Assembly (NCBI GenBank): GCA_938039675.1
Contig: CALHUI010000002.1
Location: forward strand, 62,001-126,000
Length of the DNA: 64,000 nucleotides
Direction of reading: 5' to 3'
DNA from: an uncultured Cytophagales bacterium
GTDB lineage: Bacteria; Bacteroidota; Bacteroidia; Cytophagales; Thermoflexibacteraceae
The stretch's first letter is position 1; each line of letters begins with the position of its first letter. The translations under genes were made by a program, and so were the position numbers. The notes beneath the pieces were generated by a model. The model saw nothing but the letters and a program-made list of their open reading frames with translations. It searched no databases and was not told where the DNA came from. Below, in pieces: positions 8,237 to 17,814 of this stretch.

Positions 8237-9928
8237 ATGAGGAATCGCAAAATCCGCAAATGGGAAGACATCCTGCAATGGGTAGCCGTTGCATTGGGAC
8301 TTTTGTGTATGAATCTGTTTATCAGTAGCTTTTTCTTTCGGCTTGATTTGACAGAAGACAAACGCTATTCCATTGCGCCCGGCACTCGCCAATTGCTCAA
8401 GAATCTGGACAACAACATCTACGTAGAAATATACTTAGCCGGTGAACTGAATGCCGGATTTAAACGCCTGCAAGCTGCTATTCGGGAAACGCTGGAAGAA
8501 TTTAACGCTTACAGCAACAATAAAGTCCAATATCGGTTTATTGACCCCGAGTCGGCAGGTAACCCTGAGCAGCGCGGTGCTTTTCAGCGAGAACTGATTA
8601 ATGCGGGCATTCAGCCAACTAACTTGTTTGAAAATGTGGATGGTAAGCGGATTCAACGCCTGATTTTCCCCGGTGCGATTGTGCGTTCGGGTACGCGGCA
8701 GGGAGCAGTCAATCTGCTCAAAGGTAATTTGGCAGCCTCGGCACAAGAGCGGCTCAACCAATCGGTAGAAAGCGTAGAGTTTGAACTTGCCAATGCTATC
8801 AGAAAAGTTACCCGACAACAAAAACCCCGCATAGCACTTATACAAGGACATTCGGAGCTCAACAGCCTGCCTATAGGAGACCTCAAACTGAGCATGGATG
8901 AACATTTCATTACCGAAGAAGTCCGGTTGGACAATGACAGTGCGCTGGCAAACTATCAGGCGGCTGTTATTATTCAACCGAAAGTGCCTTATACCGAAGC
9001 GGAAAAATTCCGTTTAGACCAATTCATTATGCGCGGCGGCAAAGTGCTGTTCATGCTGGATATGGTACAGATGAATTTAGACAGTATTGCCATTGGTGGC
9101 GCTTATGCTTTCGGCTACGATTTAAATCTGGACGATATGCTATTCCGATATGGGGTGCGTGCCAATATGGATTTGGTACAAGATATGCAAATGGGTACGG
9201 TTATCATCAATGTGGGGCAGTTTGGCAATGCGCCTAACCTGCAACCTGTTCCGTGGCCGTATTACGTATTGGCCAATCAGTTTGGCAAACACCCGATTAC
9301 CCGCAACCTGAATGCGGTTTATACCAAATTTACGAGCAGTATAGATACGGTCAAATCCAAAGGAGAAGTCAAAAAAATTCCTTTGCTGATGACTAACCAG
9401 TATTCCCGTATTCGCCGTGCACCTACGATTGTGAGTTTAGACGAGCTGAAAAATGATGTAGAGCCTGCCAAGTTTAATCAAAGCCATATTCCGTTGGCTT
9501 ATTTGCTGGAAGGCCGTTTTCATTCGCTTTTCCGTAATCGGTTTGCACCCGAAGGCATTGCCGAAGGAACAAAAGTGATTCAAGAAAGCGTCCCTACGCA
9601 GGTGGCAATTATTGCTGACGGGGATGTGGCGGTGAATGAATTAGACCGCCGCTCTCAGCAGCCGCTGCCGCTCGGCTTTGACCCTGTTACCAAGCAGACT
9701 TTTTCCAACAAAGACCTGATTATGAATACTTTAATCTACTTTACCGATGAAGATGGGCTACTCGAGGCAAGGTTGAAGGAAGTACGTATTCGTCCATTGG
9801 ACAAAATCCGTTTGACGGATGAGAAAACGCAATGGCAGGCATTGAATCTTGTTTTACCGTTACTGCTGACAGCTGCTTTGGGGGGGAAGTGGTACTATGT
9901 ACGCAAAAAACGCTATGAGAAAGTTTAA
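8237..9928 (+). CDS. gldG: gliding motility-associated ABC transporter protein GldG
   Basis: A 563-residue GldG protein, required with GldA and GldF for gliding motility in Flavobacterium-type bacteria. A membrane segment near residues 14-36 is followed by the characteristic RLDLTEDKRYSIAPGTRQLL block (about 36-55) and a long extracytoplasmic domain related to ABC-2-associated IFT52/GldG folds. A second membrane helix lies near the C-terminus (about 535-552), followed by a basic tail. Length and both anchors match the family. GldF, which normally precedes GldG or is fused to it, is not in the neighbouring DNA; pdeM is there instead. The stop codon overlaps the start of the next gene, implying translational coupling. 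Confidence 0.92.
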   Translation: MRNRKIRKWEDILQWVAVALGLLCMNLFISSFFFRLDLTEDKRYSIAPGTRQLLKNLDNNIYVEIYLAGELNAGFKRLQAAIRETLEEFNAYSNNKVQYRFIDPESAGNPEQRGAFQRELINAGIQPTNLFENVDGKRIQRLIFPGAIVRSGTRQGAVNLLKGNLAASAQERLNQSVESVEFELANAIRKVTRQQKPRIALIQGHSELNSLPIGDLKLSMDEHFITEEVRLDNDSALANYQAAVIIQPKVPYTEAEKFRLDQFIMRGGKVLFMLDMVQMNLDSIAIGGAYAFGYDLNLDDMLFRYGVRANMDLVQDMQMGTVIINVGQFGNAPNLQPVPWPYYVLANQFGKHPITRNLNAVYTKFTSSIDTVKSKGEVKKIPLLMTNQYSRIRRAPTIVSLDELKNDVEPAKFNQSHIPLAYLLEGRFHSLFRNRFAPEGIAEGTKVIQESVPTQVAIIADGDVAVNELDRRSQQPLPLGFDPVTKQTFSNKDLIMNTLIYFTDEDGLLEARLKEVRIRPLDKIRLTDEKTQWQALNLVLPLLLTAALGGKWYYVRKKRYEKV

Positions 9929-11069
9929 GGGGCTTAGTTTTTTGGGGCTGTGGGTAGCTTTGCTTTGTTGGCAATGCACCCCACAAGAAGACAATCAACC
10001 TATGCCGCCCTTGCCCGATGCGACCAATAATAATATCGACAAAAAAATTGCTTATCTCTCCAAACTTATTCAGGACAATCAGACCAATGCAGAGGTTTTT
10101 TTCCAACGTGCCACGCTGAATTTGTCTATCGGCAAAGAGAATCTGGCCTTGATTGATATTGACCGTGCGCTGGCACTTAAAAGCAATGAACCCAACTACT
10201 ATTGGGTGCGTGCATTGGCCTTAGACCAAAGGTCGGATTTTGCAGGTGCACTGGCGGCTGCGCGTAAGGCCGAAAATATGAATTTGGATAAAGGCATACA
10301 GCCTTCCCCTAACACCTTTAAATTGATGGGCAAATGGCATTATCTGCAAAAAGATACTGCTGCTGCTCGTCGCTACCTTGTTGCTGCGCAGCAATCTTTC
10401 CCCGACCATGCCGAGGTGTACTACTACTTAGGCTTACTGAGTAAAGATGCCGGCGACTCTGTACGCACTGTAAGCAATCTGCGGACTGCCATTGGTTTGC
10501 AATCTAACTATCCCCAAGCCTATATAGCATTGATAGATTTCTACAAAAAACGCGGCAGTCGTCGGTGGGCTACTGCCGTTGCCGCAGAGGCCGTAGAGCA
10601 ATGCCCCAATCAGCCCCAACTGATGGAAACCTATGCAGACCTGCTCATGCTTGGAGAGAAGCGAGAAGTAATTGCTATGCAATGGTATCAGCGGGCAGCC
10701 GACCTGCAACCCGACAATTGGCGGTTGCACTACATCGTCGGTATGTACCATCAGCGCGAGCAACACTACAACGAAGCGGAGAAATACCTTAAAAATGCGC
10801 TTGCCAACAAGCCGGACTTGGAAAAAGCCCTATACAGCCTAGGAACGATTTACGAATACCAACGCAAAAACCTGCCCGATGCTTTGACTCAATACGAACT
10901 TGCAGCAAAAATTACGCCCTACGATACTACCATTACCTATTCGGTGCGGCGTGTGAAAAAGAAAATTGCTTATGAAGAGTATAAACAATCGCCGCAATAT
11001 ATCCTTGACCAAATGCGCAAACGCAAGGAAGAAGATGCTGCCCGACTGCTGCAACAACAGAATCAGTAA
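9915..11069 (+). CDS. TPR-repeat lipoprotein
   Basis: A 384-residue protein. The chosen ATG at 9915 lies inside the last codons of gldG (14-base overlap) and gives a clean signal peptide: MRKF, a hydrophobic stretch, then a Cys at residue 21 (LLCWQC), a plausible though non-canonical lipobox. The mature part holds about eight tetratricopeptide repeats between residues 45 and 350, for example NAEVFFQRATLNLSIGKENL and YYLGLLSKDAGDSV. The last 30 residues are charged and glutamine-rich. TPR proteins bind other proteins. The overlap with gldG suggests a helper of the gliding or envelope machinery, which is inference. The partner is unknown. Confidence 0.82.
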   Translation: MRKFKGLSFLGLWVALLCWQCTPQEDNQPMPPLPDATNNNIDKKIAYLSKLIQDNQTNAEVFFQRATLNLSIGKENLALIDIDRALALKSNEPNYYWVRALALDQRSDFAGALAAARKAENMNLDKGIQPSPNTFKLMGKWHYLQKDTAAARRYLVAAQQSFPDHAEVYYYLGLLSKDAGDSVRTVSNLRTAIGLQSNYPQAYIALIDFYKKRGSRRWATAVAAEAVEQCPNQPQLMETYADLLMLGEKREVIAMQWYQRAADLQPDNWRLHYIVGMYHQREQHYNEAEKYLKNALANKPDLEKALYSLGTIYEYQRKNLPDALTQYELAAKITPYDTTITYSVRRVKKKIAYEEYKQSPQYILDQMRKRKEEDAARLLQQQNQ

Positions 11070-11093
11070 GCTAAGTTTAAGATTTTAAATCTC

Positions 11094-12605
11094 TTATCCT
11101 AATGTTTGCGCCTTTAATACTGATTTTTGCACTTTGCCCATCGCATTGCGCGGCAGTTCGTCTGCAACATGCCATTCGGTCGGTTGTTTGTAGGGCGCTA
11201 ACTGTGTTTTCAGCCATTGCTGAACTTCGGGGAGTGCTGCAGGATTGGTAAGTACGACAAAAGCCACTGCCTGTTCGCCCTTTTCGGGATGTGGTAATCC
11301 AATAACCGCACAGGCTTGCACGGCAGGATGTGCCAAAATTGTATCTTCAATTTCTAAGGCAGAAACTTTATAGCCACTGATTTTCAGAATGTCAGCCGAA
11401 AGCCGCCCCATGATTTTGTAATTGCCGTCTGCATCGCGTTGTGCCATGTCCCCTGTGCGAAACCAGCCGTCGGGCGAGAAACTCTGCGCTGTTGCCTCGG
11501 GACGTTGCCAGTAAGCCCGAAACAGCGTCGGGCTTTTCACCTGAATTTCGCCTATGGCTTCGGCATCGGTCTGAACTTCGCCGTTTTCGTTCACCAAGCG
11601 CACCGATACGCCCGGCAGCGGCTTGCCGACAAAACCCGCCTTGCGTTCACCTACCAGCGGGTTGGAAATGGCCATGCCTATTTCCGTCATACCGTAGCGT
11701 TCCAGCAGGAAATGTCCCGTGATTTCCTGCCAGCGTTGCAGCACGGGCACGGGCAGTGCCGCCGAGCCTGATACCATCAGGCGCAATTTGCGGGCTGCTG
11801 CAGAATATTCGGCCTGTACGTTTTGGGGCGCTTGTTCCCAATACTGAATCAGCCGCTGATAGACCGTTGGTACGGCCATGAACAGTGTCGCCGAAGGCTC
11901 TTTGAACCATTCCCACACTTCCGCCGCATCAAATTTGTTGCGCAAAAGGCAGTGCGCACCGTTCCAAAGTGCACAACAAAGCATGTTTATCAAGCCATGG
12001 ACGTGGTGCAACGGCAATATATTCAAAATTTCATCGTTCGCTTGCCATGCCCATGCTTTGGAAAGGGATTGTATTTGCGCCGCAATACTTGCGTGCGTAT
12101 GTAGTGCACCTTTGGGTTTGCCTGTTGTGCCACTGGTGTAAATCATCAGCGCGGGCGAGTGCTCATCAACAAGATATATATCTGATGCTGTTGTCAGTGT
12201 CTTCACTGACGACGATAATCTACCAATATCTGCCTGCACGACAATTGCAGGCGGATGAGGCAACATCGCCGCCGCTTGGCCAATACCCGATTCGTACTGT
12301 GGATGTATCCAAACCTTTGGACAACCCGTATCGGAAAGCACATAAGCCCACTCTGCAGGCGGATGCGTAATGCACAGCGGCACAGCAATTCCTCCCGACT
12401 GCCATATGCCAAACAGCACCGCCGCATAATCAAAAGATGAGGGATAGAGAAAGCATATTGGCTGGCCTGTTGCATTGCCTAAGCGGCTGCTGACCGCATC
12501 GGCTGCCGCCACAAGTTGTGCATAGGAGTAAGTGCCTTGCGTATCACCCAACGCCTGCCTTTCGGCAAATTGCTGCAATCGGGAAAAGAATCGGAGGGGG
12601 TGCAT
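11094..12605 (-). CDS. acyl-CoA synthetase, malonyl-CoA synthetase (MatB)-like
   Basis: A 503-residue ANL-superfamily adenylate-forming enzyme: it adenylates a carboxylate and transfers it to CoA. The P-loop-like motif YTSGTTGKPKG lies near residues 153-163, RYGMTEIGM near 305-313, and the hinge region GYKVSALEIE near 418-427. The C-terminal catalytic Lys is in PRNAMGKVQK near residue 490. The block GMAISNPLVGERKAGFVG closely follows malonyl/methylmalonyl-CoA synthetases (MatB, human ACSF3) rather than acetyl- or long-chain synthetases, so malonate is the best guess at substrate. It is monocistronic, with a well-formed promoter at 12633-12663. Confidence is high for the superfamily and moderate for malonate. 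Confidence 0.85.
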   Translation of the reverse strand: MHPLRFFSRLQQFAERQALGDTQGTYSYAQLVAAADAVSSRLGNATGQPICFLYPSSFDYAAVLFGIWQSGGIAVPLCITHPPAEWAYVLSDTGCPKVWIHPQYESGIGQAAAMLPHPPAIVVQADIGRLSSSVKTLTTASDIYLVDEHSPALMIYTSGTTGKPKGALHTHASIAAQIQSLSKAWAWQANDEILNILPLHHVHGLINMLCCALWNGAHCLLRNKFDAAEVWEWFKEPSATLFMAVPTVYQRLIQYWEQAPQNVQAEYSAAARKLRLMVSGSAALPVPVLQRWQEITGHFLLERYGMTEIGMAISNPLVGERKAGFVGKPLPGVSVRLVNENGEVQTDAEAIGEIQVKSPTLFRAYWQRPEATAQSFSPDGWFRTGDMAQRDADGNYKIMGRLSADILKISGYKVSALEIEDTILAHPAVQACAVIGLPHPEKGEQAVAFVVLTNPAALPEVQQWLKTQLAPYKQPTEWHVADELPRNAMGKVQKSVLKAQTLG

Positions 12606-12632
12606 ATGGTGGTATTTTGACTATGATACCTG

Positions 12633-12663
12633 CAAAACTATTTTGAGTTACCGTTCAGTCAAA
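12633..12663 (-). promoter_or_regulatory. promoter of the MatB-like gene
   Basis: Read on the minus strand: TTTG (12663-12660), 19 bases, TAGTTTTG (12640-12633), a full match to the Bacteroidota sigma consensus. The start codon follows 27 bases downstream. Confidence 0.75.
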
Positions 12664-12684
12664 CAAAGGCACGCATCATTGTAG

Positions 12685-12692
12685 TATTTTTG
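12685..12692 (+). promoter_or_regulatory. -7 element abutting the VRR-NUC gene
   Basis: TATTTTTG ends two bases before the first ATG and five before the second in-frame ATG (12698). The second ATG would be the leaderless start. No good -33 match. Confidence 0.5.
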
Positions 12693-12694
12693 CT

Positions 12695-14359
12695 ATGATG
12701 GATGCGCCGAAAAACACACCCGAGTTACCGCCCGATTATTACCTGCATTATTTCCACTACGTGCTGGATTTTGTCGGGCAGCGCTATGCAGATTTTGCCG
12801 ATGAAGCAGCACGACGGTTTGAGGCAACTTTTCGGGCTCTTTCCTATGAGGCACAATGCCTCTATGTGCGGATAGCCAACCGAAAGCCTGTCTTTTTCCT
12901 GCCCGAAGACCTTTACTACCCCGAAATCGGCAACCCTGCGGCAGCGCTGGAAGAATTGCACAAAAACAAGTTGATTGAGCGCGTCATGCCGCTTGCCATC
13001 GCCGATGATTTACTGCGAGCCGAGGCATTAAAAAGCCTGACCAAAGCACGATTGGAACAGCTTTGCACTGCCCTTGACGAGCCACTGCCGATTGCACCCA
13101 AAAAAGCCCGCAAAGGTGACTTGCTGAATTTTTTACACAGCTATCAGGGCCGTTTTCAGCCTCATTTTGAATTGATTTGGCAGATTTCAGAACGAGAAGT
13201 TGCTTTCTGGAAGTTTCTGTTTTTCGGTAATCCGGAACAGGAAAATATGTCGCAATTTGTCATCCGCGACCTGGGCAATGCACAGTTTCATGATTGGGAC
13301 GAAACGCAGCTTTCCGCGCTGGCACATTCCGCACAAGAGGCACAGGAGTATTTTGCTGCGCATTGGAACTTCCTCACTTTCAAGCGATTGGTGAAACACG
13401 GCGTTCCGCCACAGGCTGTTTTTGAATGGTTTGATGCCTTGCCCAAGCCTTCATTCTCATTTCCTGTTTTTGATAAGTTTTGCCTGCGGCTGGGCGAGTG
13501 GTTAGAAAAAAACAAACTGCCCGATGAAGCGCTGACGGTTTACCGATATACCGAAAAGCCGCCATCCCGCGAGCGACAGGTGCGCATTCTGCACCGCCGC
13601 AGCGATACCGATGAGGCATTGGCACTTTGTATGTCTATCGCAGAAAATCCGCAAACGGCTGATGAACAGTTATTTGCACAGGATTTTATCCGCCGACACA
13701 CACAGGGCAAAGGCACGTTCCGCAAAACCGTAACGGAGCAGTTACTCAATGCGCCCGCTATTACAGTAGATGCGGCGTACAAAAATTACGTGGAGGGCGG
13801 AGTGGTACAATACTATCGGGAATGGGGTTTTCGGGCCGTTCATAGCGAAAATTACGTATGGCGCGGCCTTTTCGGGCTGATGTTATGGGAGGTGATTTAT
13901 GACGGTCCGCAGTTCTTTCACCACCCTTTGCAGCGCCACCCGACCAACTTGTTCCATGCCGACTTTTACTGCCAAAGGCAAGCGGCGATTCATGCGCAGT
14001 TCAACCGCTTTACCGAAAGTGTCACAGCATGGGCTTATGTGGAACAGCTTTATCATCGGCAGAAAGGCATGGTCAATGCTTTTATCGGCTGGCGTGAGGT
14101 TTTTTTGCCACTGGCCGAATTGTACTTTTCCCGTATGAGCTGGGAGCAAATCCGCGAGGTACTGCTGCAAATTGCCCGCAACCCGAAAGAGAATGCACGC
14201 GGCTTCCCAGATTTGACAGTGTGGAGTGAAACCGACTTTTTCTTTGTGGAAGTCAAATCGGGAAATGACCAACTTTCGGCACGGCAGTATTTCTGGCTAC
14301 AATACTTCAATCGGCTGCAAATTCCTGCGCAAATTTTGCGGGTTTGCTTTTCGGCATAG
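12695..14359 (+). CDS. VRR-NUC domain nuclease, FAN1-like
   Basis: A 554-residue protein ending in a VRR-NUC domain of the PD-(D/E)XK nuclease superfamily. Catalytic residues are visible: GFPDLTVW (Asp506), FVEVKSGND (Glu519, Lys521), and the two glutamines of NDQLSARQ. The N-terminal 490 residues are helical. They contain a SAP-like or winged-helix segment near residues 95-140 (SLTKARLEQLCTALD) and TPR-like helices in the middle. This is the layout of bacterial FAN1 homologues, structure-selective nucleases that process flaps and interstrand crosslinks. No Shine-Dalgarno sequence is seen; the start may be the second ATG at 12698. The gene stands alone between unrelated genes, so its role in crosslink repair is inferred from family only. 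Confidence 0.85.
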   Translation: MMDAPKNTPELPPDYYLHYFHYVLDFVGQRYADFADEAARRFEATFRALSYEAQCLYVRIANRKPVFFLPEDLYYPEIGNPAAALEELHKNKLIERVMPLAIADDLLRAEALKSLTKARLEQLCTALDEPLPIAPKKARKGDLLNFLHSYQGRFQPHFELIWQISEREVAFWKFLFFGNPEQENMSQFVIRDLGNAQFHDWDETQLSALAHSAQEAQEYFAAHWNFLTFKRLVKHGVPPQAVFEWFDALPKPSFSFPVFDKFCLRLGEWLEKNKLPDEALTVYRYTEKPPSRERQVRILHRRSDTDEALALCMSIAENPQTADEQLFAQDFIRRHTQGKGTFRKTVTEQLLNAPAITVDAAYKNYVEGGVVQYYREWGFRAVHSENYVWRGLFGLMLWEVIYDGPQFFHHPLQRHPTNLFHADFYCQRQAAIHAQFNRFTESVTAWAYVEQLYHRQKGMVNAFIGWREVFLPLAELYFSRMSWEQIREVLLQIARNPKENARGFPDLTVWSETDFFFVEVKSGNDQLSARQYFWLQYFNRLQIPAQILRVCFSA

Positions 14360-14431
14360 TCCAATTGACGGCTTTGTCATACTTTTGTGGCTGTATTTCA
14401 ATTTTTTATACTACCACACATCACTTTTTCG

Positions 14432-14439
14432 TAATTTCG
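14432..14439 (+). promoter_or_regulatory. -7-like element abutting trhO
   Basis: TAATTTCG differs from TAnnTTTG at one position and ends four bases before the trhO ATG. Same geometry as at gldG and engB. Confidence 0.35.
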
Positions 14440-14443
14440 CCTT

Positions 14444-15430
14444 ATGGAACAAGCCTATAACATCCTTCTGTATTATTGCTATACGCAGATAGAAGACCCC
14501 GAAACTTTTAGGGACGAGCATCACGAATTGTGCTTGTCGCTCAATCTGCGCGGGCGCATCATTGTAGCTGCCGAGGGGCTGAACGGAACAGTTTCCGGCC
14601 TGAAAGCAGATACAGAACGCTACATGGCAGCAGTAAAGGCTGACCCCCGTTTTGCTCATATTGATTTCAAAGTTGAGCCTTACCACAAACATTCTTTTGC
14701 CAAGTTGCATGTGCGCGTAAAACCCGAAATTGTTCATTCCGATTTGCACCACATCAACCCAAATCAAAGAACAGGCATTCACCTTTCGCCTGCTGAGTTT
14801 AAAAAACTTAAAGATGCGGAAGACGTGGTGATTTTGGATGTTCGTTCAAACTACGAGCACGCCGTGGGTAAGTTCAAAAATGCCGTTACGCTGGATATTG
14901 AAAACTTCCGCGATTTCTCGCAAAAAATCGGTGAGTTAGAGCAATACAAAGGCAAGAAAATCATCACCTATTGTACAGGCGGTATCAAGTGCGAGAAAGC
15001 AAGTGCTTTTTTGTTGGAGCAAGGTTTTGAGAACGTGTATCAGTTGCATGGTGGCATTATCAAGTATGCCCTTGAGGAAGGTGGCGAGGACTTTGAAGGC
15101 AAGTGCTACGTGTTTGACGGGCGCGTAGTTGCAGACGTAAATAAGGTAAATCCCAAAGTGATTTCTACCTGCTACGTTTGCGGCACAGAGTGCGACCGCA
15201 TGGTCAATTGCGCCAATCCGGACTGCAACATTCACGTACCAATTTGCGAAAAATGTGGCTGGGAAATGGAAGGTGCTTGTTCGGCAGAGTGCAAGTCGCA
15301 CCCCAAAAAACGCCCTTACGACGGTACAGGGTACTACCTGAGAGAGTCTAACGGGTACAACCCCTATCTGAATTCTAAACGAGCTAAGAAAAACCAATCC
15401 GCCGCCAACTGCCTTACCGAAGAGGTCTGA
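14444..15430 (+). CDS. trhO: oxygen-dependent tRNA uridine(34) hydroxylase TrhO
   Basis: A 328-residue rhodanese-family protein (YceA type) that forms 5-hydroxyuridine at the wobble position of tRNAs. An N-terminal acylphosphatase-like domain carries VAAEGLNGTVSG (about residues 35-48). The rhodanese domain spans roughly 120-215 with the active-site loop CTGGIKC (Cys177, Cys183). A cysteine-rich C-terminal segment follows (CYVCGTECDRMVNC, CEKCGWEMEGACS), probably metal-binding. The order is that of TrhO and the length is in the normal range (about 300-350). It is monocistronic, followed by a terminator. Confidence 0.93.
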   Translation: MEQAYNILLYYCYTQIEDPETFRDEHHELCLSLNLRGRIIVAAEGLNGTVSGLKADTERYMAAVKADPRFAHIDFKVEPYHKHSFAKLHVRVKPEIVHSDLHHINPNQRTGIHLSPAEFKKLKDAEDVVILDVRSNYEHAVGKFKNAVTLDIENFRDFSQKIGELEQYKGKKIITYCTGGIKCEKASAFLLEQGFENVYQLHGGIIKYALEEGGEDFEGKCYVFDGRVVADVNKVNPKVISTCYVCGTECDRMVNCANPDCNIHVPICEKCGWEMEGACSAECKSHPKKRPYDGTGYYLRESNGYNPYLNSKRAKKNQSAANCLTEEV

Positions 15431-15455
15431 AATCAGTTTTCATAAAGCAATTAAA

Positions 15456-15486
15456 GTCATTCCATGATTTACGGGATGGCTTTTTG
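15456..15486 (+). terminator. terminator after trhO
   Basis: An 8-bp stem (GTCATTCC with GGGATGGC, including G-U pairs) and a T-rich tail, 25 bases after the stop codon and between convergent genes. Confidence 0.65.
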
Positions 15487-15511
15487 TTTAGATATATGCG
15501 CTTTTGAATTT

Positions 15512-16966
15512 CTAAAAATCGGTCATTAGGTTGAAGAAAAAACCTCTGTCTCCTTCTCTGTTTAAAGCATATTCAAAACGCAGCACAGAGGAATTGTACA
15601 ATACAAGGTCTAATCCTGCACCTGCACCTACCAACCATTGGTTGGTCAGGCGTTTGTTTTCCATGCTTACATAGGGATTGTTTACATAGCCTGCATCGGC
15701 AAAAGTTTTCAGATAAACTGCTATCGGAATAGATTTGAACTGTTCCAATGGAATTACATCGCGCAGGAAGTGGTCATTAGCAAGTACCCGCCAGCGCAGC
15801 GTGTTTTTCCAGACACCATAACGAGGCCCATCAACTACATATAAATCGTAGCCGCGCACGAAAGTATTACCGTAGCCAAAACCTCGCATTTCGGCAAAAG
15901 GAACACGCAGCGGAAAAATCAGTTGCCCGCGCAGGCTGGTTGATAAATAGAGTGGTTTAGCCAATTGCAGAAATCGGGCGTAAATAATTTTAAAGTCAAA
16001 CAGATTCAAATCATCGGCAGCGCTTAACCCTTTTTGCAATGCTGTAATTTGCAGATAACGCCCTTTGAGCGGATAATTTGCCATGTCGCGCAGGTCGCGG
16101 TTGAAAATATAGGCAACCTCAAAATAGCGCTGTCGGTTGGCACCATTTAAGAAATATTCAGGATTCAGGCGGGCAATGGTATCGGCAATATGATAGTTGT
16201 GATAACGCAATTCAAAAAAATGCGTATTGTAAAATTGGCTGCGTTTAAAAATCGCAATATCAGCCGTAAAGCGACTGCGCAAAACCTCTTCCGAACGCAC
16301 AAACATGAGTCGGTTATTGGCTGTTCTGTAAGCTATATTTTTATTGTTGTCATATAAAAACCGGAAATTCATACCGGTTGTCTGTTTTTTATCTAAATAA
16401 GGAATATTGTATTCCAGTTCAAACTTGCGGGTAAATCCTAATTGAAAAGTCAGTTTCAAATCTTCATTTCTGCCTCGCACATTTTGCTGAGAGAACCGAA
16501 TCCCGTAAATCAGGCGGTCTAAGTCGCGCCCGCGCTGTTGCCACCATTCGTTAAAATTGCGGTCGGCAAGTTCTATGTAAGGAATGGGATATACATACCA
16601 TTTTTCGATGACCGTTATTATCAGGTCTATGGTATCGCCCGCTACGGGAAAATAAAATACTTCTACCAGCACAAACAAATTGGTATTGAATATTTTACTG
16701 GCCTCTTTTTGTAGGGTAGTCTGGATATTGTGCTTAGCGATTTTATCGCCCGGTTTGTAGGCCAATTCACGTAATATAATGCGGTCAATAGTGCGTTTAT
16801 TGCAATCTACGAATACGTCTCTAATTAGGAAACTGTCTGAAACAGCTGAACTATCGGTAACGGTTGAGTGTGTTTCAAATGGAAGCAAACTATTGTCAGC
16901 CCAAAGTTGATGTATCCTCAAAAAATAACTTAAACCGACTATTAATAATAAAATAATGCGTCTCAT
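15512..16966 (-). CDS. Omp85/BamA-TamA family outer membrane protein
   Basis: A 484-residue protein with a signal peptide (residues 1-23), one POTRA-like domain (about 45-125: IRDVFVDCNKRTIDRIILRE, GDTIDLIITVIEKW) and a C-terminal beta-barrel. The barrel is rich in alternating aromatic and polar strands and ends in phenylalanine (LMTDF), the usual C-terminal signal for barrel insertion. This is short compared with BamA (750 or more) and fits the compact TamA/D15-like proteins of Bacteroidota with a single POTRA domain. It may help export or insert envelope proteins, but no partner is adjacent and the substrate is unknown. Confidence 0.85.
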   Translation of the reverse strand: MRRIILLLIVGLSYFLRIHQLWADNSLLPFETHSTVTDSSAVSDSFLIRDVFVDCNKRTIDRIILRELAYKPGDKIAKHNIQTTLQKEASKIFNTNLFVLVEVFYFPVAGDTIDLIITVIEKWYVYPIPYIELADRNFNEWWQQRGRDLDRLIYGIRFSQQNVRGRNEDLKLTFQLGFTRKFELEYNIPYLDKKQTTGMNFRFLYDNNKNIAYRTANNRLMFVRSEEVLRSRFTADIAIFKRSQFYNTHFFELRYHNYHIADTIARLNPEYFLNGANRQRYFEVAYIFNRDLRDMANYPLKGRYLQITALQKGLSAADDLNLFDFKIIYARFLQLAKPLYLSTSLRGQLIFPLRVPFAEMRGFGYGNTFVRGYDLYVVDGPRYGVWKNTLRWRVLANDHFLRDVIPLEQFKSIPIAVYLKTFADAGYVNNPYVSMENKRLTNQWLVGAGAGLDLVLYNSSVLRFEYALNREGDRGFFFNLMTDF

Positions 16967-17087
16967 CTGAATTTATAGACCATACTCTGCGCAAATTTGC
17001 ATACTTTTATTTACCGTGATGAGGATTTAAGAATAATTAACCCGCGGATTTTGTGTTAATAATAGTGAAAAACAAAGAGAAGGCCAG

Positions 17088-17798
17088 ATGTTTCGCTTCA
17101 AGTTTATAATAGCTTCTGCTGCGATGGGCTTATCGTTAGCTGCTTGTGATACAAGGCCGTTAGAGCCGCTCAACCCGCAAGAAGGGACGGAATATTTTCC
17201 GCTGGAAAAAGGGCGATTTGTGTCCTATAATGTCAGGCAAACCAATTACAGGCTGAACCAACCGCCTGAAGTCATTACTTTTCAGTTAAAAGAAGTCATC
17301 AGTGAACCCTACACAACGCCTGCCGGCGATGAAGCATGGCGATTAGTTCGTTATCGTCGCGCCAACGGACGCGAAAACTGGGAAATCATCAACGTGTGGA
17401 CGGTGCGAAAAACACCGGCTTTTGCCATGCGAACCGAAGAAAATGTGCCTTTTTTGCGGCTGGTATTCCCTGCGCGGGTCGGCGTAACATGGAACGGCAA
17501 CCAGTACAATACGCTCAGCCGTGAAAATTACCGCATTACCGACATCGGTACGCGGCGCGTTTTTGACGGCAGACCCTATAATGAAACTCTGACCGTTTTG
17601 CAGCGCAATGATTCAACGCTGGTTGGCAAAGACAAACGCATGGAAGTGTATGCTCCCAATATCGGGCTTATTTACCGCATTTCAGAGCAGGTAGCCTATT
17701 GCCAAGACAGGACGCAAACCTGTGTCGGTCGGGCAATTATTGAAAGCGGTACTATTATAGAACAGCGCATTTTTGACAGCGGTATAGAGCGCAACTAA
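17088..17798 (+). CDS. lipoprotein of unknown function
   Basis: A 236-residue protein with a signal peptide and lipobox (LAAC, Cys19). The mature part is beta-rich with no catalytic motif that I recognise. Two cysteines near the C-terminus (YCQDRTQTCVG) may form a disulfide. It is encoded 16 bases upstream of ppx and probably shares its transcript. Nothing in its sequence links it to polyphosphate. It could be an outer-membrane-anchored periplasmic protein specific to this lineage. Confidence 0.75.
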   Translation: MFRFKFIIASAAMGLSLAACDTRPLEPLNPQEGTEYFPLEKGRFVSYNVRQTNYRLNQPPEVITFQLKEVISEPYTTPAGDEAWRLVRYRRANGRENWEIINVWTVRKTPAFAMRTEENVPFLRLVFPARVGVTWNGNQYNTLSRENYRITDIGTRRVFDGRPYNETLTVLQRNDSTLVGKDKRMEVYAPNIGLIYRISEQVAYCQDRTQTCVGRAIIESGTIIEQRIFDSGIERN

Positions 17799-17814
17799 CC
17801 AACATTATCCAAAC

